From the NCBI GenBank assembly GCA_963575745.1, contig CAUYUJ010003958.1, positions 358,658 through 422,657 on the forward strand: a DNA stretch of 64,000 nucleotides, in the 5' to 3' direction. Under the pieces are notes generated by a model. It saw only the letters and a list, made by a program, of their open reading frames with translations, was not told where the DNA came from and made no database searches. This DNA comes from Prorocentrum cordatum (taxonomy: Eukaryota; Sar; Dinophyceae; Prorocentrales; Prorocentraceae). The translations under genes and the position numbers were made by a program. Within the stretch, counting starts at the first letter, position 1, and each line of letters opens with the position of its first letter. Positions 41,126-52,200 of this stretch are shown here, in pieces.

Positions 41126-42140
41126 CGACGAAAGGAGAAGGAGAAGGAGAGACCGCTACAGGCTTAGTACCTGGAGCCCGCACAACGTCAAAAGGAGGAG
41201 GATGACGACGACGACGACGAAACAGCTGCGAGGACGAGGAGGAGGATGTTGTATTCATGCTGGTGGGAGGTTGTTTGGGGAGGGGATGTTGGGGAGGTGG
41301 GTTGCGAGCCCGATATGCCACACTTTAACCTCAGGCCGACCTGCATTGACATAATCAGCCTAACAGGAAGGGTACAGCCCATCGTGTAAGCGCCTCGCCA
41401 AGGCACACGTATTCCCCACCTCAGCCGAGCAGCCCAGCATAATGATTAGACCTGCGCCAGCAAAATCCTTAGGCCAGCCATTCACTTGGGCCAGCCTGCA
41501 GACGACGGGAACCAGAACAACTACCAGCCAGCGTCTTGCGTAAGCGACTGCTATCTTTTTGGCTGGTTTAGTGCCACATCACAGTCTGTCCGTACTGATA
41601 GTGGTCGGGATGGTAATGATTGGTGGGGGGAGAGGGGTGACTACCAGCAGCGTTACCTTTTGTTATATGCCCGCCTGCTCTCTTTTTTGCTGCGGTTGCA
41701 ACACGAGGCAGGCCGCCTTTCTGTTGCACGTGTATTTCGCTCCCTTTATCGTTTGGCTCCGTTCCTCGGCTATTACGGCGATTTGTTACTTCGGATGTCA
41801 GTTTCTTCTTCTTATTATTCTTCTTATTCTTATTGTTATTCTTATTATTATTCTTCTTCTTCTTCTTATTATTATTCTTCTTCTCTCTCTCTCTCTGAGG
41901 TACTGCGTGGCGAGCGTATACTCCGAGCTCTGGGCTTACTTCTCTTTTGTGTCTTTCATGCCAATTTTGTTTTCACCTCACATTTGCCCCGCATAATTTG
42001 TTGCACACGTTGCCTGCAAGTCGGCACTGCATAGCTTTGATGCATGCACGAACGCTACAGGCTTTCCGCGCAACGTTATATATGTAAGAAAAAATGGGGA
42101 GGAGGAGGACGGCGTCGACAGCGGCGGCGGCGGGGGCGCC
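41126..42140. other. Region upstream of the U-box exon
   Basis: No gene recognised. A TTC/TTA/TTATTC microsatellite sits at 41811-41895. TATATATG at 42077-42084 is a possible TATA-like run ~57 bp before the U-box ATG, though dinoflagellates rarely use TATA. Confidence 0.45.
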
Positions 42141-42272
42141 ATGGAGGACCAGCTGGAGGCAGCCTCGCCGCCGCACGAGTGGCAGCACCCGCCCTCCTTC
42201 CTGTGCCCGATCTCGCAGCAGTGCATGCACGACCCCGTGGTGCTCTCGGACGGGCACACGTACGAGAGACAG
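42141..42272 (+). CDS. U-box domain protein, 5' exon
   Basis: Forty-four codons from ATG 42141. The text HPPSFLCPISQQCMHDPVVL followed by SDGHTYERQ matches the first half of a U-box, the RING-like fold of E3 ubiquitin ligases that binds the E2 enzyme, with the conserved CPI, M-x-DPVV and DGxTYER. Coding stops at a possible GC donor (CAG, then GCGGGC). The next U-box residues (I-E-x-W ... S-P-x-T) do not follow. A later exon at 56134 carries the end of the same domain. Start chosen because the protein begins at the usual short distance before the domain. Confidence 0.75.
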
Positions 42273-43028
42273 GCGGGCGTTGTTTTTTCCCAGGCGGTAA
42301 CGCGCGTTACCGGGGGCGGGTGGGGGGGAGAGCGGCGGCCTGCAGCGTCATATTTCGCGCCGGCGCCGCTTGGGATTGTTTCGGAATGGCCAAAGACAGC
42401 TCGGAAGTCAGCAACGCATCGTGACGTTACATCGCCTCGGGGTGGAGGGGGTGGGGCGCGGCCAGGGCCAGTAACGGCCGCTATCGCGAAAAATAAAGAT
42501 CGCCCTCCAGGCAGGCGTTTTCTGCTCGAAGGTGTTGGAAGAATTGTCGTTGTTGTTTTCTGGTGGTCTCTCGTGTTTTCTATCGCCTCCAGAGGTTATC
42601 CGGCAGCTGCGCCTCGCAGGCGTCCAGGGGGGGGTGGAGCGAGCCGTCCCGAGCGGCGGTTGAACGAGCTAACGAACTAAACATGGCGGGAAAGCCTCTC
42701 CGCATCCTATAGTCCGTTTCCTTCGTTGCCAATCCGACATCCGGGTGTGTTTTGTCCGGTTGTTGCGCGCTGTCTTTCTCCCTCTCTCTCTCTCTCTCTC
42801 CCTTTCTCGTCGCCGTCGTCGTCCTTGTCTTCCTCCTCCCTGGCACTGAAGCGTTTTATGGACTAGTGCGTGTCGCCCGATGTGCCGCGCCAGGCCCTCG
42901 CGCTGTGCACAGTGACGATGGGATCGACACTGTGTTTGCTGCGCCCTCTCCTCGCGCCTCCTCCTTTCCCTTCCCAAGCTAGCGCTAAAAGCATGTGGGG
43001 AAACCATTGCGGGGGAGGCGCTGGAAAA

Positions 43029-43107
43029 GGAGGAGGAGGAGGAGGAGGAGGAGGAGGAGGAGGAGGAGGAGGAGGGGGAGGAGGAGGAGGAGGAGGAGGA
43101 GGAGGGG
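43029..43107. repeat. (GGA)n microsatellite
   Basis: About 26 GGA triplets. A second simple tract (CTCTCT then TCC) at 43262-43348 runs into the spliced-leader sequence. Confidence 0.95.
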
Positions 43108-43348
43108 CAACGTTCGACTTCTGGGAACCTGCTGCCGCTCGCCCTCCCGAGCCTCCCATGGGACATCCTTGCGGCCGCGGGCGGGCGCAGCTCGAGAGAC
43201 TGGCCGCCATGGCGCCTCGCCCAGGTCCGGTCTTTTGCGCGTGCGCCTCCTCCTCCATTTCCTCTCTCTCCTCTCTCTCCTCTCTCTCCTCTCTCTCCTC
43301 TCTCTCTCTCTCTCCTCCTCCTCCTCCTCCTTCTCCTCCTCCTCCTTC

Positions 43349-43370
43349 TCCGTAGCCATTTTGGCTCAAG
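43349..43370 (+). other. Exact dinoflagellate spliced-leader sequence (DinoSL relic)
   Basis: TCCGTAGCCATTTTGGCT followed by CAAG is identical to the conserved 22-nt leader added to dinoflagellate mRNAs by trans-splicing. It directly precedes the LINE ORF region and directly follows a pyrimidine tract. This fits a reverse-transcribed trans-spliced mRNA reinserted in the genome. The next bases are GTTACAATG; AAG|GT could also be read as a donor, so an SL RNA gene remnant is the alternative. I see no Sm-site-like motif close downstream, which favours a relic. Confidence 0.85.
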
Positions 43371-43549
43371 GTTACAATGTTGGCTGGCACAGCGCCAGCA
43401 GGCTTTCCATGGATACCGCTGGTCCGCGGCCAGCTCTGGAGTTTCTTTTGGATCCTCCGTTTACATACTCACGCGGGATCTTCCCGAGGTGCCGCGGCCT
43501 CTCTGCGCATTCGCCCGCCTGCTGAAGTGCAAGAAGAAGGATTGTCCGC

Positions 43550-44494
43550 TTGCCCGAGCACGACAGAGACTGCTCTCCTCGAGGTGGTAGAGATCCCTGG
43601 CATGAGGCAGCTATTGGCAAAAAACTGGACTCCATCAGTCCCGAGTTGGAACAGCTCCTCTCCGCCCAGGTCGCTGCCGCCTCAGCCAATTTCCAAGCTA
43701 CTGCTGAGAGAGTTACGGCCGATGCTCAAGCAGCCTTCATCGCCCAAGTTCAAGGAGTTGCAGGTGCAGTCGCAGCCAGACAAGACGCTTGTGAAAATGA
43801 CATTGCTGAGCTCAAACGCAGGGTGGCCAACGCTGAAGATGCACGCCAAACATTCAACACATCGGTCGAAGAGATCAAGTCCACGCTCGCCATCGCCGAG
43901 GCCAAGGTGCCCAGCCTGGACATCGCCAACACCGGAGATTGGAATCGACCTGGACACATTGGTACATGGTGGTGCGGGTCTACGGTCGACATCACCAAGG
44001 ATCAACTACAACAAGCACGCACTCCATGGTTTAAAGCGGTTGGGCTGGATCTGGCAAGCGCGCGCTTCAACAGCGCTGCCCCTGGCAAGCGAGTTTCTAT
44101 CACTCTCATGGGAGACGACACCGTGGTTCGACCTCGTGCTCAAGCTCTTCACAACCATCTTCGAATCGGACGAGACCGGCGGGAATTTGTCATCTCTAGT
44201 GATAGCATCGACCACGACCTCGTCGCCAGCGCAGACAAAGGCCCCAAGCTGGTACGACAAGAAGTGCAACTCAAGCGTCTCGCCAAGCTCACAGCCACCG
44301 CCTTCCCCGCGCTCGACATCCGCACGCACAGGGCGGACGCATTCCTTCCAGTCGACAACGAGCCTATCGTCCGCATTTGCGTGAGCAACTCACCAGCGGA
44401 GCCGACACGAGTCCAATGGTCTGACGCAGCACTTCGGCATGGAGCTTCTGCGCACCACCGCCATGACCTGGGCGCGGCCCTCGCCAGCTCTTAG
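43550..44494 (+). pseudogene. LINE-4 ORF1-like protein
   Basis: A 314-codon frame with a helical segment, probably coiled coil, from ~residue 25 (SISPELEQLLSAQVAAASAN) to ~125 (DIAELKRRVANAEDARQTFN). A compact domain follows, RNA-binding-like in position, with SARFNSAAPGKRVSITLMGD, VSNSPAEPTRVQWSDAA near the end and a K/R-rich helix between. Near 44430 the frame shifts into the endonuclease frame (FGMELLRTTAMTWARP), so in an ancestor ORF1 and endonuclease were probably one polyprotein. Upstream text (43377-43549) between the SL and this start is open in one frame but looks like a shadow. Confidence 0.65.
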
Positions 44495-45992
44495 CACTCG
44501 CTGGACGCCGTGGACGCACGCAGACTCGAATGCGGACTCCTCTATTGTCAGCTGGAACGCACAGGCACTCTTGCATTCCGACCCCCGCTGAAGAGACATC
44601 AAGCGGGAGATCCTGGTGCCGTACCCCAAGAAGCTCTCCACCACTGCTCTGCAGGAGACGCATGGGACTAGGACCTCCCTGCACCATATGGCCAACTCCA
44701 CGGCGATCAAGTACCAGGCGTACCACACCCCTATTCCTGGCAACCTCGCCGCGGGTGGCATTGCCTGTCTCGTGCCCCTGTGCCTCCCCAAGCCTGGAGA
44801 CATCGACCAGACTGCCGAGCCTCACGTGCAGTTCTCCGCTATTGTTCCTGGCAGTGCTGCTCTCCTTAGTATCACCGATGTCACGAATCAGTACACTCAT
44901 ATCTATTTGAACGTTCACAATCACGACCTTTCTTCCGCTGACCGCGCTGCCATCGAGCACGCTTGCGCATCCGCGAACAACAAGGCGCTGGCCGACCCCG
45001 ACCACATACATGTCTTCATGTTCGGGGACTTCAATATCGCTGAGCACCCAGCGCACAGCCTCACTCGACCTACTGACATACATGCGACTGGGCGATATCA
45101 GTATCAGCCTATCTTTTGGAAACAGCTTTTCCGCCTGCTCACCGAGATTACCGCCACGTCTACCACCCACCGCTGTGCAGCGAGCTCCACGGAGTCTTGC
45201 ATTGATCGTTTCTTCACGTCTCTCGCCGCCCACAATATCCCGCTGATCGAGACCACCATGGCGATTGATGACTCACCTCTGGAAAGCATTGGCAGCCCAG
45301 CCAGCGACCACGAGTTCATGCATGTTCGAATCCGACATCGTGCGCAACGCCCACATGCGGAACGAGGCATCCCCGCTTATCTCTTCCAGTCAAAATTCTA
45401 CGCGGGCGCCATCGAGCACCTGTCCCAGAACGCAGACTACGACAACCTCGCCCCGATCGGCAAGTGGAAAGCCCCCAGGGAGAACATGACCAAAGCTGCC
45501 CCTCAAGCTCGCGACGCACTCGCGCGTCTTCATCCTGATATCCTCCAAACCGACCACAACGCCATCTCCAAGGGGGTCAACTCCATGACCCTGCGCAGTA
45601 TTGCCCGAGCGGCGTGGTATCAAGACGCCAAACTCGCCCGCATCCTTATCTACAAATCGACACTTGGCGCGAAGTACCTCCAGATGAACGCGACCCCCAG
45701 CGCCCCCGCATTGCTACTCTGTCATCGCGCTGAAGGGCTCTGCGGTCTTCGCGACTGGGCGCCGCCGCCACCCACGCTGCAGCTTCCGATGAGCGACGTG
45801 CTCAGGCCGCCGCCGCTGCTCGCCAAGCTTTTCAAGAGCAGCAGCAGCTACGAGGCGATAGGCGGCGGAAACGAGTCAACACGGAGCGCGGGAAATGGGG
45901 GCTTTGGGAGCATTTTTTTCGAAGCGCCTGGTGCTCGCTGGCATCCGAGTGCCCCGCGGCGTGTCCCACTCGCTGTTCAAAGGCCCGATTGA
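44430..45992 (+). pseudogene. LINE-4 EEP endonuclease
   Basis: In frame 0, SSIVSWNAQALLH (~44545) gives the first metal-binding Asn, then a TGA at 44589-44591 breaks the frame. STTALQETHGTRT (~44640) gives the catalytic Glu, FMFGDFNIAEHP (~45018-45055) the Asp/Asn pair, ESCIDRFFTS (~45191-45220) the next strand, and SPASDHEFMHVRI (~45297-45335) the final SDH. This is a complete APE-type endonuclease that would nick target DNA for priming. After ~45700 the frame turns to low-complexity text. Except for the stop and possible small indels the catalytic set is intact. Confidence 0.8.
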
Positions 45993-47102
45993 CATGCACT
46001 CCGCCACTCGAGCCCGCTGGATGCCGACCTTCACCGACAACCCGTAAACACCAACGCCATGAATTCTTACGTTGGCCCGGCCTTCCCCACATGCCGACCT
46101 TCGACGCATCGATCCCCGACGAGCACGACCTCTATCTGGCAGCGAAGAACGCCTCAGATTCCGCACCTGGGCCTGACGGCCTTTCTTGCCGCGCCTGGCT
46201 CGCCACTCCCAACAGTTTCTCCATCCTCGCCGAGCTCGCCACTCATCTGTCCAATGGCCCCGCTATCCCGCGCGCGCCGAAACACGCCGCGATGGCAATG
46301 CTGCCGGAAGGAGGCGAATCTGCTGGGCAATCAGAGTGCACTCGCGAGCCTGGACAGTTGCGCCCCCTCGCCATGAAGAGCGCGGATGTGAAGATCATCG
46401 CCTCCGCCACGAACAGAAAGCTCAAGCCGCTGATGCAAAATATGTCGCCCGTCCAACATGGTTTTGTCCCTGGGCGGCAGTTTTTGGACAACGTTGCCGA
46501 GGTCGACGCATACAGCCGCAAGTATAGCACCCATCCTGATGCAACCGTGCTTCCTGAGCATGGACATCGCGGCCGCCTTCCCGAGCCTCTCACACACCTG
46601 GATGCGGGATGTCCTACAGCCATGGGGCATGCACGGCCGCGTATCCACCCTGATACAGGCGCTGTACCACATGCCGATCGCGTTGCTCGAAATGGGAGGC
46701 ACGCGCCGACCGTTCTTTATTGCGTCAAGCGGGGTCGCACACGGCTGCCCCCTCAGTGGCGCCATCTGGGCATTGATCTTCGACCCTCCACTGACCGGCA
46801 TCAACGACTACTTCAAGACAGTCCAAAGGGGGATTGCCACGGCGTGCGCTGATGATCTAGGATGCGTTCTTGCATGCCTTCGTGACATTGAAGGATTGCG
46901 ACCTCACGTGTTTGCGGTTGCCCAATATGCTGGCCTGCACCTTCAAGCACGCAAATGCGTCTTGGCACCCGTCTGGAACATTGCCTCGTCCGGCCTGATC
47001 AACAGCATCAAAGACACTCGCTCACATTCACGCCGACAGGGCCCTCTTCAAGATCGAGTCTTCCGCCAATTACCTCGGCGTGTTCATGGGTTCAGGTGCT
47101 GA
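45989..47102 (+). pseudogene. LINE-4 reverse transcriptase
   Basis: The first frame (to about 46540) has SAPGPDGLSCRAWLA, then GQLRPLAMKSADVKIIASAT (fingers) and SPVQHGFVPGRQFLDNVAEV. It then shifts to the frame containing CFLSMDIAAAFPSLS (motif A, ~46546-46590), IASSGVAHGCPLSGAIWAL (motif B, ~46722-46778) and IATACADDLGCVL (motif C, ~46835-46870), with ADD as the catalytic pair. A further shift follows near 47020. Domain order and motifs are of a LINE RT. Confidence 0.8.
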
Positions 47103-47114
47103 CGAACGTACTCA

Positions 47115-48157
47115 ATGGTCTGGCCCTGCCGCCAAGTGGCTTTACCGTGCCCAGAGGTCCTTGGCGAATCTCACGCACTGATCCAGCATAACGTCAAATC
47201 GTACAACTCTTCCGCGCTGGCGACGCTCTCTTACGTTGGCCAACTCTTCCCTGATCCTGAACTGATACTCAGCCGCGAGACCTATGTCCTCCACAAGAAA
47301 ATCCGCTCGTCGCCCTCGGCCTTCACCAAGCTGGACATACTGGGTCTGAAGAACTGGGCTGGAGCTGACATCCCCGCGGGCGCCGAGGTGCTGATGCGTG
47401 CGACGCTGTGGAGATCTGCTCCCTCTACCATCAGGAGTTGGCCCCCGCTGATAGACATGCTCAATGTGTCCGCCGCGGAGAACCTCATGGTCGCGACGGT
47501 GAAGGGGCACTGGTCTGCCGAGCGTTGGGCCTCGCCCTTCTCGATCGCCCAACATCCCCAAGCGGCGAAGAACGGCGCTGCCTCCCTAGCGGACAAGGGT
47601 TCCATCTTCATGGCTCTGAAAAGAATGAAGAACGCAGTCTATGCGCGGCAACAACTTCTGCGTGCTCACTGCAGTGCTGCGGCTTCGGCGATTTCGCCAC
47701 CGCGTCGCCCCGCTCCTGCTCCTGTTCTGGGCGCGCCCCGGCGCAATTCACCACAATCGAAGTGCTCGGCCACCCTCCAGACCCACCTTTACGAGGACAT
47801 CTTCGACATCACCATCGCGAAGAGGCTGAAGTCTTGGTTCCCGTGCATCCCCATGGCCGCTGACGGGCAAGATCCTACAGCAGGAGACGAACGCCAAGTA
47901 TTCAGCCCTGCTACTCGAGCATTACTGAACTCTCGATTTCGACTCCTCATCAGACGACACCGACACCTGCTACCTTTTCTCCTGCTCGCACGCCTGATGA
48001 AAACCTAGATGGCCATATCGCCGCCGCTCGTGAATTACATGTTCTTGCTGAAGTACTAGCACATTGGGCCTCGGACTGGCCCCCCGACCTGGACATCGAC
48101 AACTCGGAACGCGCGCTGCGCCGAGACATTGACTGAATGGACTGGCGCGAACAATAA
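47115..48157 (+). pseudogene. LINE-4 post-RT region
   Basis: The frame 47115-48008 reads QHNVKSYNSSALATLSYVGQ and KLDILGLKNWAGADIPAGAE, conserved-looking text typical of the thumb and linker after a LINE RT, to about 47660. Beyond it the frames alternate and the text is less secure. No catalytic motif. Confidence 0.55.
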
Positions 48158-49202
48158 GTGCTCCGTCATCTTCGCCGATGGAGTATGCGCATCCTCTACA
48201 CCGCCGCGTCGGAAGAAGACCTCCGTCGCCGCGCTCGCAACAAATGCCGACAAGCTTGGCACGACTCGGACGCTAACCGCTATGGTAGGGCGGTATACAT
48301 GACGAGGATGCCCCGCTCAAATGACGTACAAGCAGCGTTCAACCTGGCGGCCGAGGAACATCGTCTACGTCGCCAGTGGATACATCTGGCCGATTTCGTC
48401 TCCGACCCGTCTGACAAACACCTACATCGAGGAGATCAATGAACAAATGCACCCTGATGCTGGCTCGTTCAACGACAAGACCGCCTTGCGCCAGCTCCCG
48501 AACAGTGCCGAGACCCATTGGCGGCGCGCGCGAGCTGTGATTGCCCGCGCGCCCCCCTCACGCTTCTGGCCCACGATGAAGACCCTGGCTGGCGCCTGGT
48601 CAACATCATGCCGTCTTCATGTCCAACCTGATCGGCGCCCTTGCACACGCGGGTGCAACGCGAACTACGCAACGGATAACACCTCACACTACCTCATCTG
48701 CCCTAGACAGTGGCACGCATGGGCATATCCCAGAGGCCGCCTCTCGAACTGCCTCCTGGCCCGCCTCGGGATGCACGACAGCTGCTACACCATCGACCCG
48801 AACAACGAGAACCACGTTTCCCACGCGATGGTCCGCTTGGCCGTGGCCGTCGCCTACCGCATGTACCACACATACAAGGACTTCCAGGCTTCCTACGTCG
48901 ACGTCAACACGTTCGAGGCCTCGTCGTACAAGCATCTGAGTGAAGCGCGCGCCGCCGCGCGCCAGGCCCTCCGTCTCGGCGCATCGCCGCGCGGAGGCTG
49001 TAGCGCGGGCCTGCCGCCAGCCGCTGGTCAGCCTTTCTCTCCTCCCGACCGTCCGGCGTCCTGCTTGTCCTCGCGTGTTCCTCTTCTCCTGCCGCCCGAC
49101 CGCCCCTCTTCTCCGCCTCGAAACGTAGAGTGCGCAATGAGCACGCCGCCTGCGCCGCTCCGCGAGCCACCTGACGCCGCCAGCGCAGGTGAAGGCCGCT
49201 AG
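48158..49202 (+). pseudogene. LINE-4 C-terminal Cys/His region
   Basis: First frame: RRWSMRILYTAASEEDLRRR. After a shift: GCNANYATDNTSHYLICPRQ (~48649-48710), a C-x-n-H-x3-C zinc-like motif often found at the end of LINE proteins, then a helical VSHAMVRLAVAVAYRMYHTY segment. The last ~70 codons are Pro/Arg-rich and may be 3' UTR read-through. Confidence 0.6.
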
Positions 49203-49224
49203 ACGTTGATTCGCCCCCTCCAGG

Positions 49225-49280
49225 GTTCGTTCGCTCCTCCTCCTCCTCCTCCTCCTCCTCCTCCTCCTCCTCCTCCTTCT
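49225..49280. repeat. (TCC)n microsatellite at the LINE-4 3' end
   Basis: About 18 TCC triplets. Position suggests a simple-repeat 3' end or target for LINE-4. Confidence 0.9.
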
Positions 49281-52200
49281 CCGCGTCTCAGTCGAATAGG
49301 AGGAGTCTGCTGGCGTCCGGCTTCAAGCGGGCCCGCGAACATGTTTTTGCGTTGAGGTGGAAAAGGCCGCCGTTCGGCTATCTTTCATGTTACCATTGCC
49401 GCCGTGTCTCCTACCTTTCACCACTGCCACCTGCAATTCTAGCTGGTAGCAGAGCTGGGGGCGATCCCAGCTCGCCATCGATCCACGGGACTGCGCATAG
49501 TGCGATGTGGGCGCACATTCGCATTTCCCCCTACATTTTCATTGGTACCACCCTGCATCCCACAAGCAGCCTGTGCTTGCGGCTGTCCTGGAAACCGTCT
49601 GGTCATTCGCCCGGGACGTTCACAGGCGACGATGACGACTACCGCCTATGCCGTATGCGACGTGCGAGAGTCCAGTTGCGCAGGGCAACATCAGCCGCAG
49701 GCGCGCGATGTAGAGCGATTCGCCCCCGGGAGCGCCACGACGTTCCCCGACCCATCGCACCCCACAGGTATTGGCCGCAGCTTCGCGTCGGGCATGACTG
49801 CGAGGCTTCTGCCTGGGCTAATGCTGTGCCCCGCGATGTGTGCGACAGCGTTGGGTGTCCTTGGGAGCGCGTCGTGCCACCCGAGTGGAGCACTGAACGC
49901 TGATGCACCTATCTCACCACCTTTTTACTACGGTTGCCACCTTCTTGAACATTGTGTTCGTCCCTGCGCGGGTTCGATCTCCAAGCCGTTTCCGCAGCTC
50001 ACGTCGTCGCGGAGTCTCATCGAGGAGGATCCTCATCTTGGCGCTCGGGGGCAGCAGGCCATTCATCACCAACCTGATGTCGCCGATGCGTGTATTTGTT
50101 CCGACTTGGGACCGCAGCTGGCCAAACACGCATCCAGCGAGTGCTGCAGACACCGCGTCCAGATGCACCCAGCACGTCGGCTACGCCACGACCATTCCTC
50201 ATGTGGATTATTCGTTTGAATTGCCTCTTCTGCCAGTTCGGCAACCCCGAGCTGCCGTACTTCGTCTTCTTCTGGTTCTTCCTCGACGCGGACTTCGACG
50301 GGAACTTTGCTACCACCTGCGCCTGCACCTTTTCCAGGATGAGGCGTCCAGGCATGTCGTTGGCGTCCATTGCTGCCGTGCCGCGTGCTGCCTGGAAGCC
50401 TTGCCACACAGCCTTCCTCAAGGAACAGGAAAGTGGCCCACTCTGCGTGCCGCTTCGCGCGCGGCCCTGACCACAACCACTTGTCAGGCTCACCGCCGGC
50501 ACGGCGCCCGTCCACTTACTCAACAGGGTAGCCATGTTGATTGCGATTGACAGGCAATCGGGGCAGAGCTGCACCATTCATTTGACAACAAGACCTGGTG
50601 TCCCACGCTCTGGTGCACGCGGTGCGTCCTGGCGCTCGGACGCACGATGCGCTGAGCGCGCAGCTTCAGGCGCGCTGACACGTTTGGTGTGCTTTCGGCT
50701 GCAGGATCACATTTACGCCCTGCGCTGCGCCATTCGGCTTAGGCACGCGGCCACACGGCAATATGTGCACCCTCTGCCACTGCAGCTTCGGACAGTGAGG
50801 TGTGCACGTTTGTCTCTTCAGTGGCATCTGTCCGATCACTCAGGACTCGCTGGTGGGGAGCACGCTTGTGCTGCCAGTGCGAGGCAATGCAGGCTTCGCG
50901 GTGCACGCTACCTATACGCACGCATATGCTGATCAGCGCGCCTGGGGTATTGCCCATGCCTGGCGATGCAGCTGCGCAAGCACGATGTGCTACGCCTTGT
51001 CGGTCCTAGGCGCCGTGCTACGCACGCCTGGGCATGGTCAGTGCACGGCGGCGCCAGCACGCGCGACGCGCAACGCCCGCGCCCACTTACGCGCCTTGCA
51101 GCGCACGCTGGGCATCAGTACGCTCAGCTGTGCGCTGGAACGCGCGCATAGGCAGAGCCCGCCGTGCGCCTCTGCACGCGCAGACTGGCGCATCCAGCAC
51201 ATCTACGCATGGCCAAGCCCGTCTCCAACCACCTCTCAGAGTGCCTGCTGGCACCGATGATGGTTGTCCCAACCACACTCAGGCTAGGATCGGCAATGTC
51301 ACACGGGATGCACCTCTTAGAGACCTCATGCGGGCCGGGTCAGCCGGCATGCGGTTTCAGCCCGTGTGCACGCGTGCCAGATTGCAAGCTTTCTTTGGAT
51401 TTCTACCTCAATCCACCTACTCAGCCACATCACTGCCTCAGTGAATAGGCACAGTTAAGGCACATGCCAGCCGATGCGGGCAGTGCTACCTAACTGCGCA
51501 CCGCCTCTCACTTGTGCATTCACCACTCGGCGCGATCTACCTTCAGCATGCAACCTGTTGCGGGCCTGGTGCTTGACTTGTCCAGCGCACTGTCACCTGC
51601 TGGGCCGCCGTCTGGCGGAGGAGTGCTTCCACTGAGGTCTCGCCGGCCGGCTCGGCTTGGCACCCCCTCGCCAAGTTCTTGCCTTGTCGGTCCGCACCGC
51701 TTGCGGTCTGCGCCTGCAGTTGAGTCGGCGCCTGACGATCCCATGGGTCGAGCTCCGCAGAGCTCTCCGCCTCCTCTCCGACGGACCGCGCTGTCATTTG
51801 CTGGGCCGCCAAGCCGCAGGAGACGCCACAAACTCGAGGCGAGGAGGACGATGCCAGGCATATGACAAGGAAAACAGTCAGGAGGAGGAGGAGGAGGAGG
51901 AGGAGGAGGAGGAGGACGAGGAGAAGGAGGAGGATGTGCAAAAGCAACAGTGACGCGAAGGAAAAACGAGGCATTGCCACCACGCGGCCTCCAGATCCGC
52001 CCAGCTCTGTCTCTGCTCAGCTTTGCCCTGTTCGCACTCATCCACTTCCTCCATCCGAACACCTTCCGCCGAAGCGGCTGCCGGCCAGACGTCCACTTTG
52101 CTACAGCCGACGCCCGCCAGCTCCCATGGCCTCCACTTGTATCTGGACGCCGAGCTCGAAAGGCGCTCAAACGCCGCTGCCTTGACCTCCAGTCAGTCAA

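Larger units (their letters stand above)
43371..49202 (+). mobile_element. LINE-4, SL-tagged, with ORF1, EEP endonuclease and RT
   Basis: The + strand element runs ORF1 (43550), EEP endonuclease (44430-45700), RT (46100-47000), a long post-RT region and a Cys/His tail (48640-48710). A TCC run follows at 49225. The best kept frames are long (458 and 314 codons), but at least five frame changes and a stop in the endonuclease make it inactive. It is a different lineage from LINE-2: no RNase H is seen. Confidence 0.8.

Noticed and set aside
43131-43240. F-box-like text (LPSLPWDILAAAG) between the GGA tract and the SL
   Set aside because: Too short and lacks the second half of the motif; adjoining sequence is low complexity.
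43377-44384. 335-codon + ORF starting just after the spliced leader
   Set aside because: Ser/Pro/Leu-rich shadow of the real ORF1 frame at 43550-44494.
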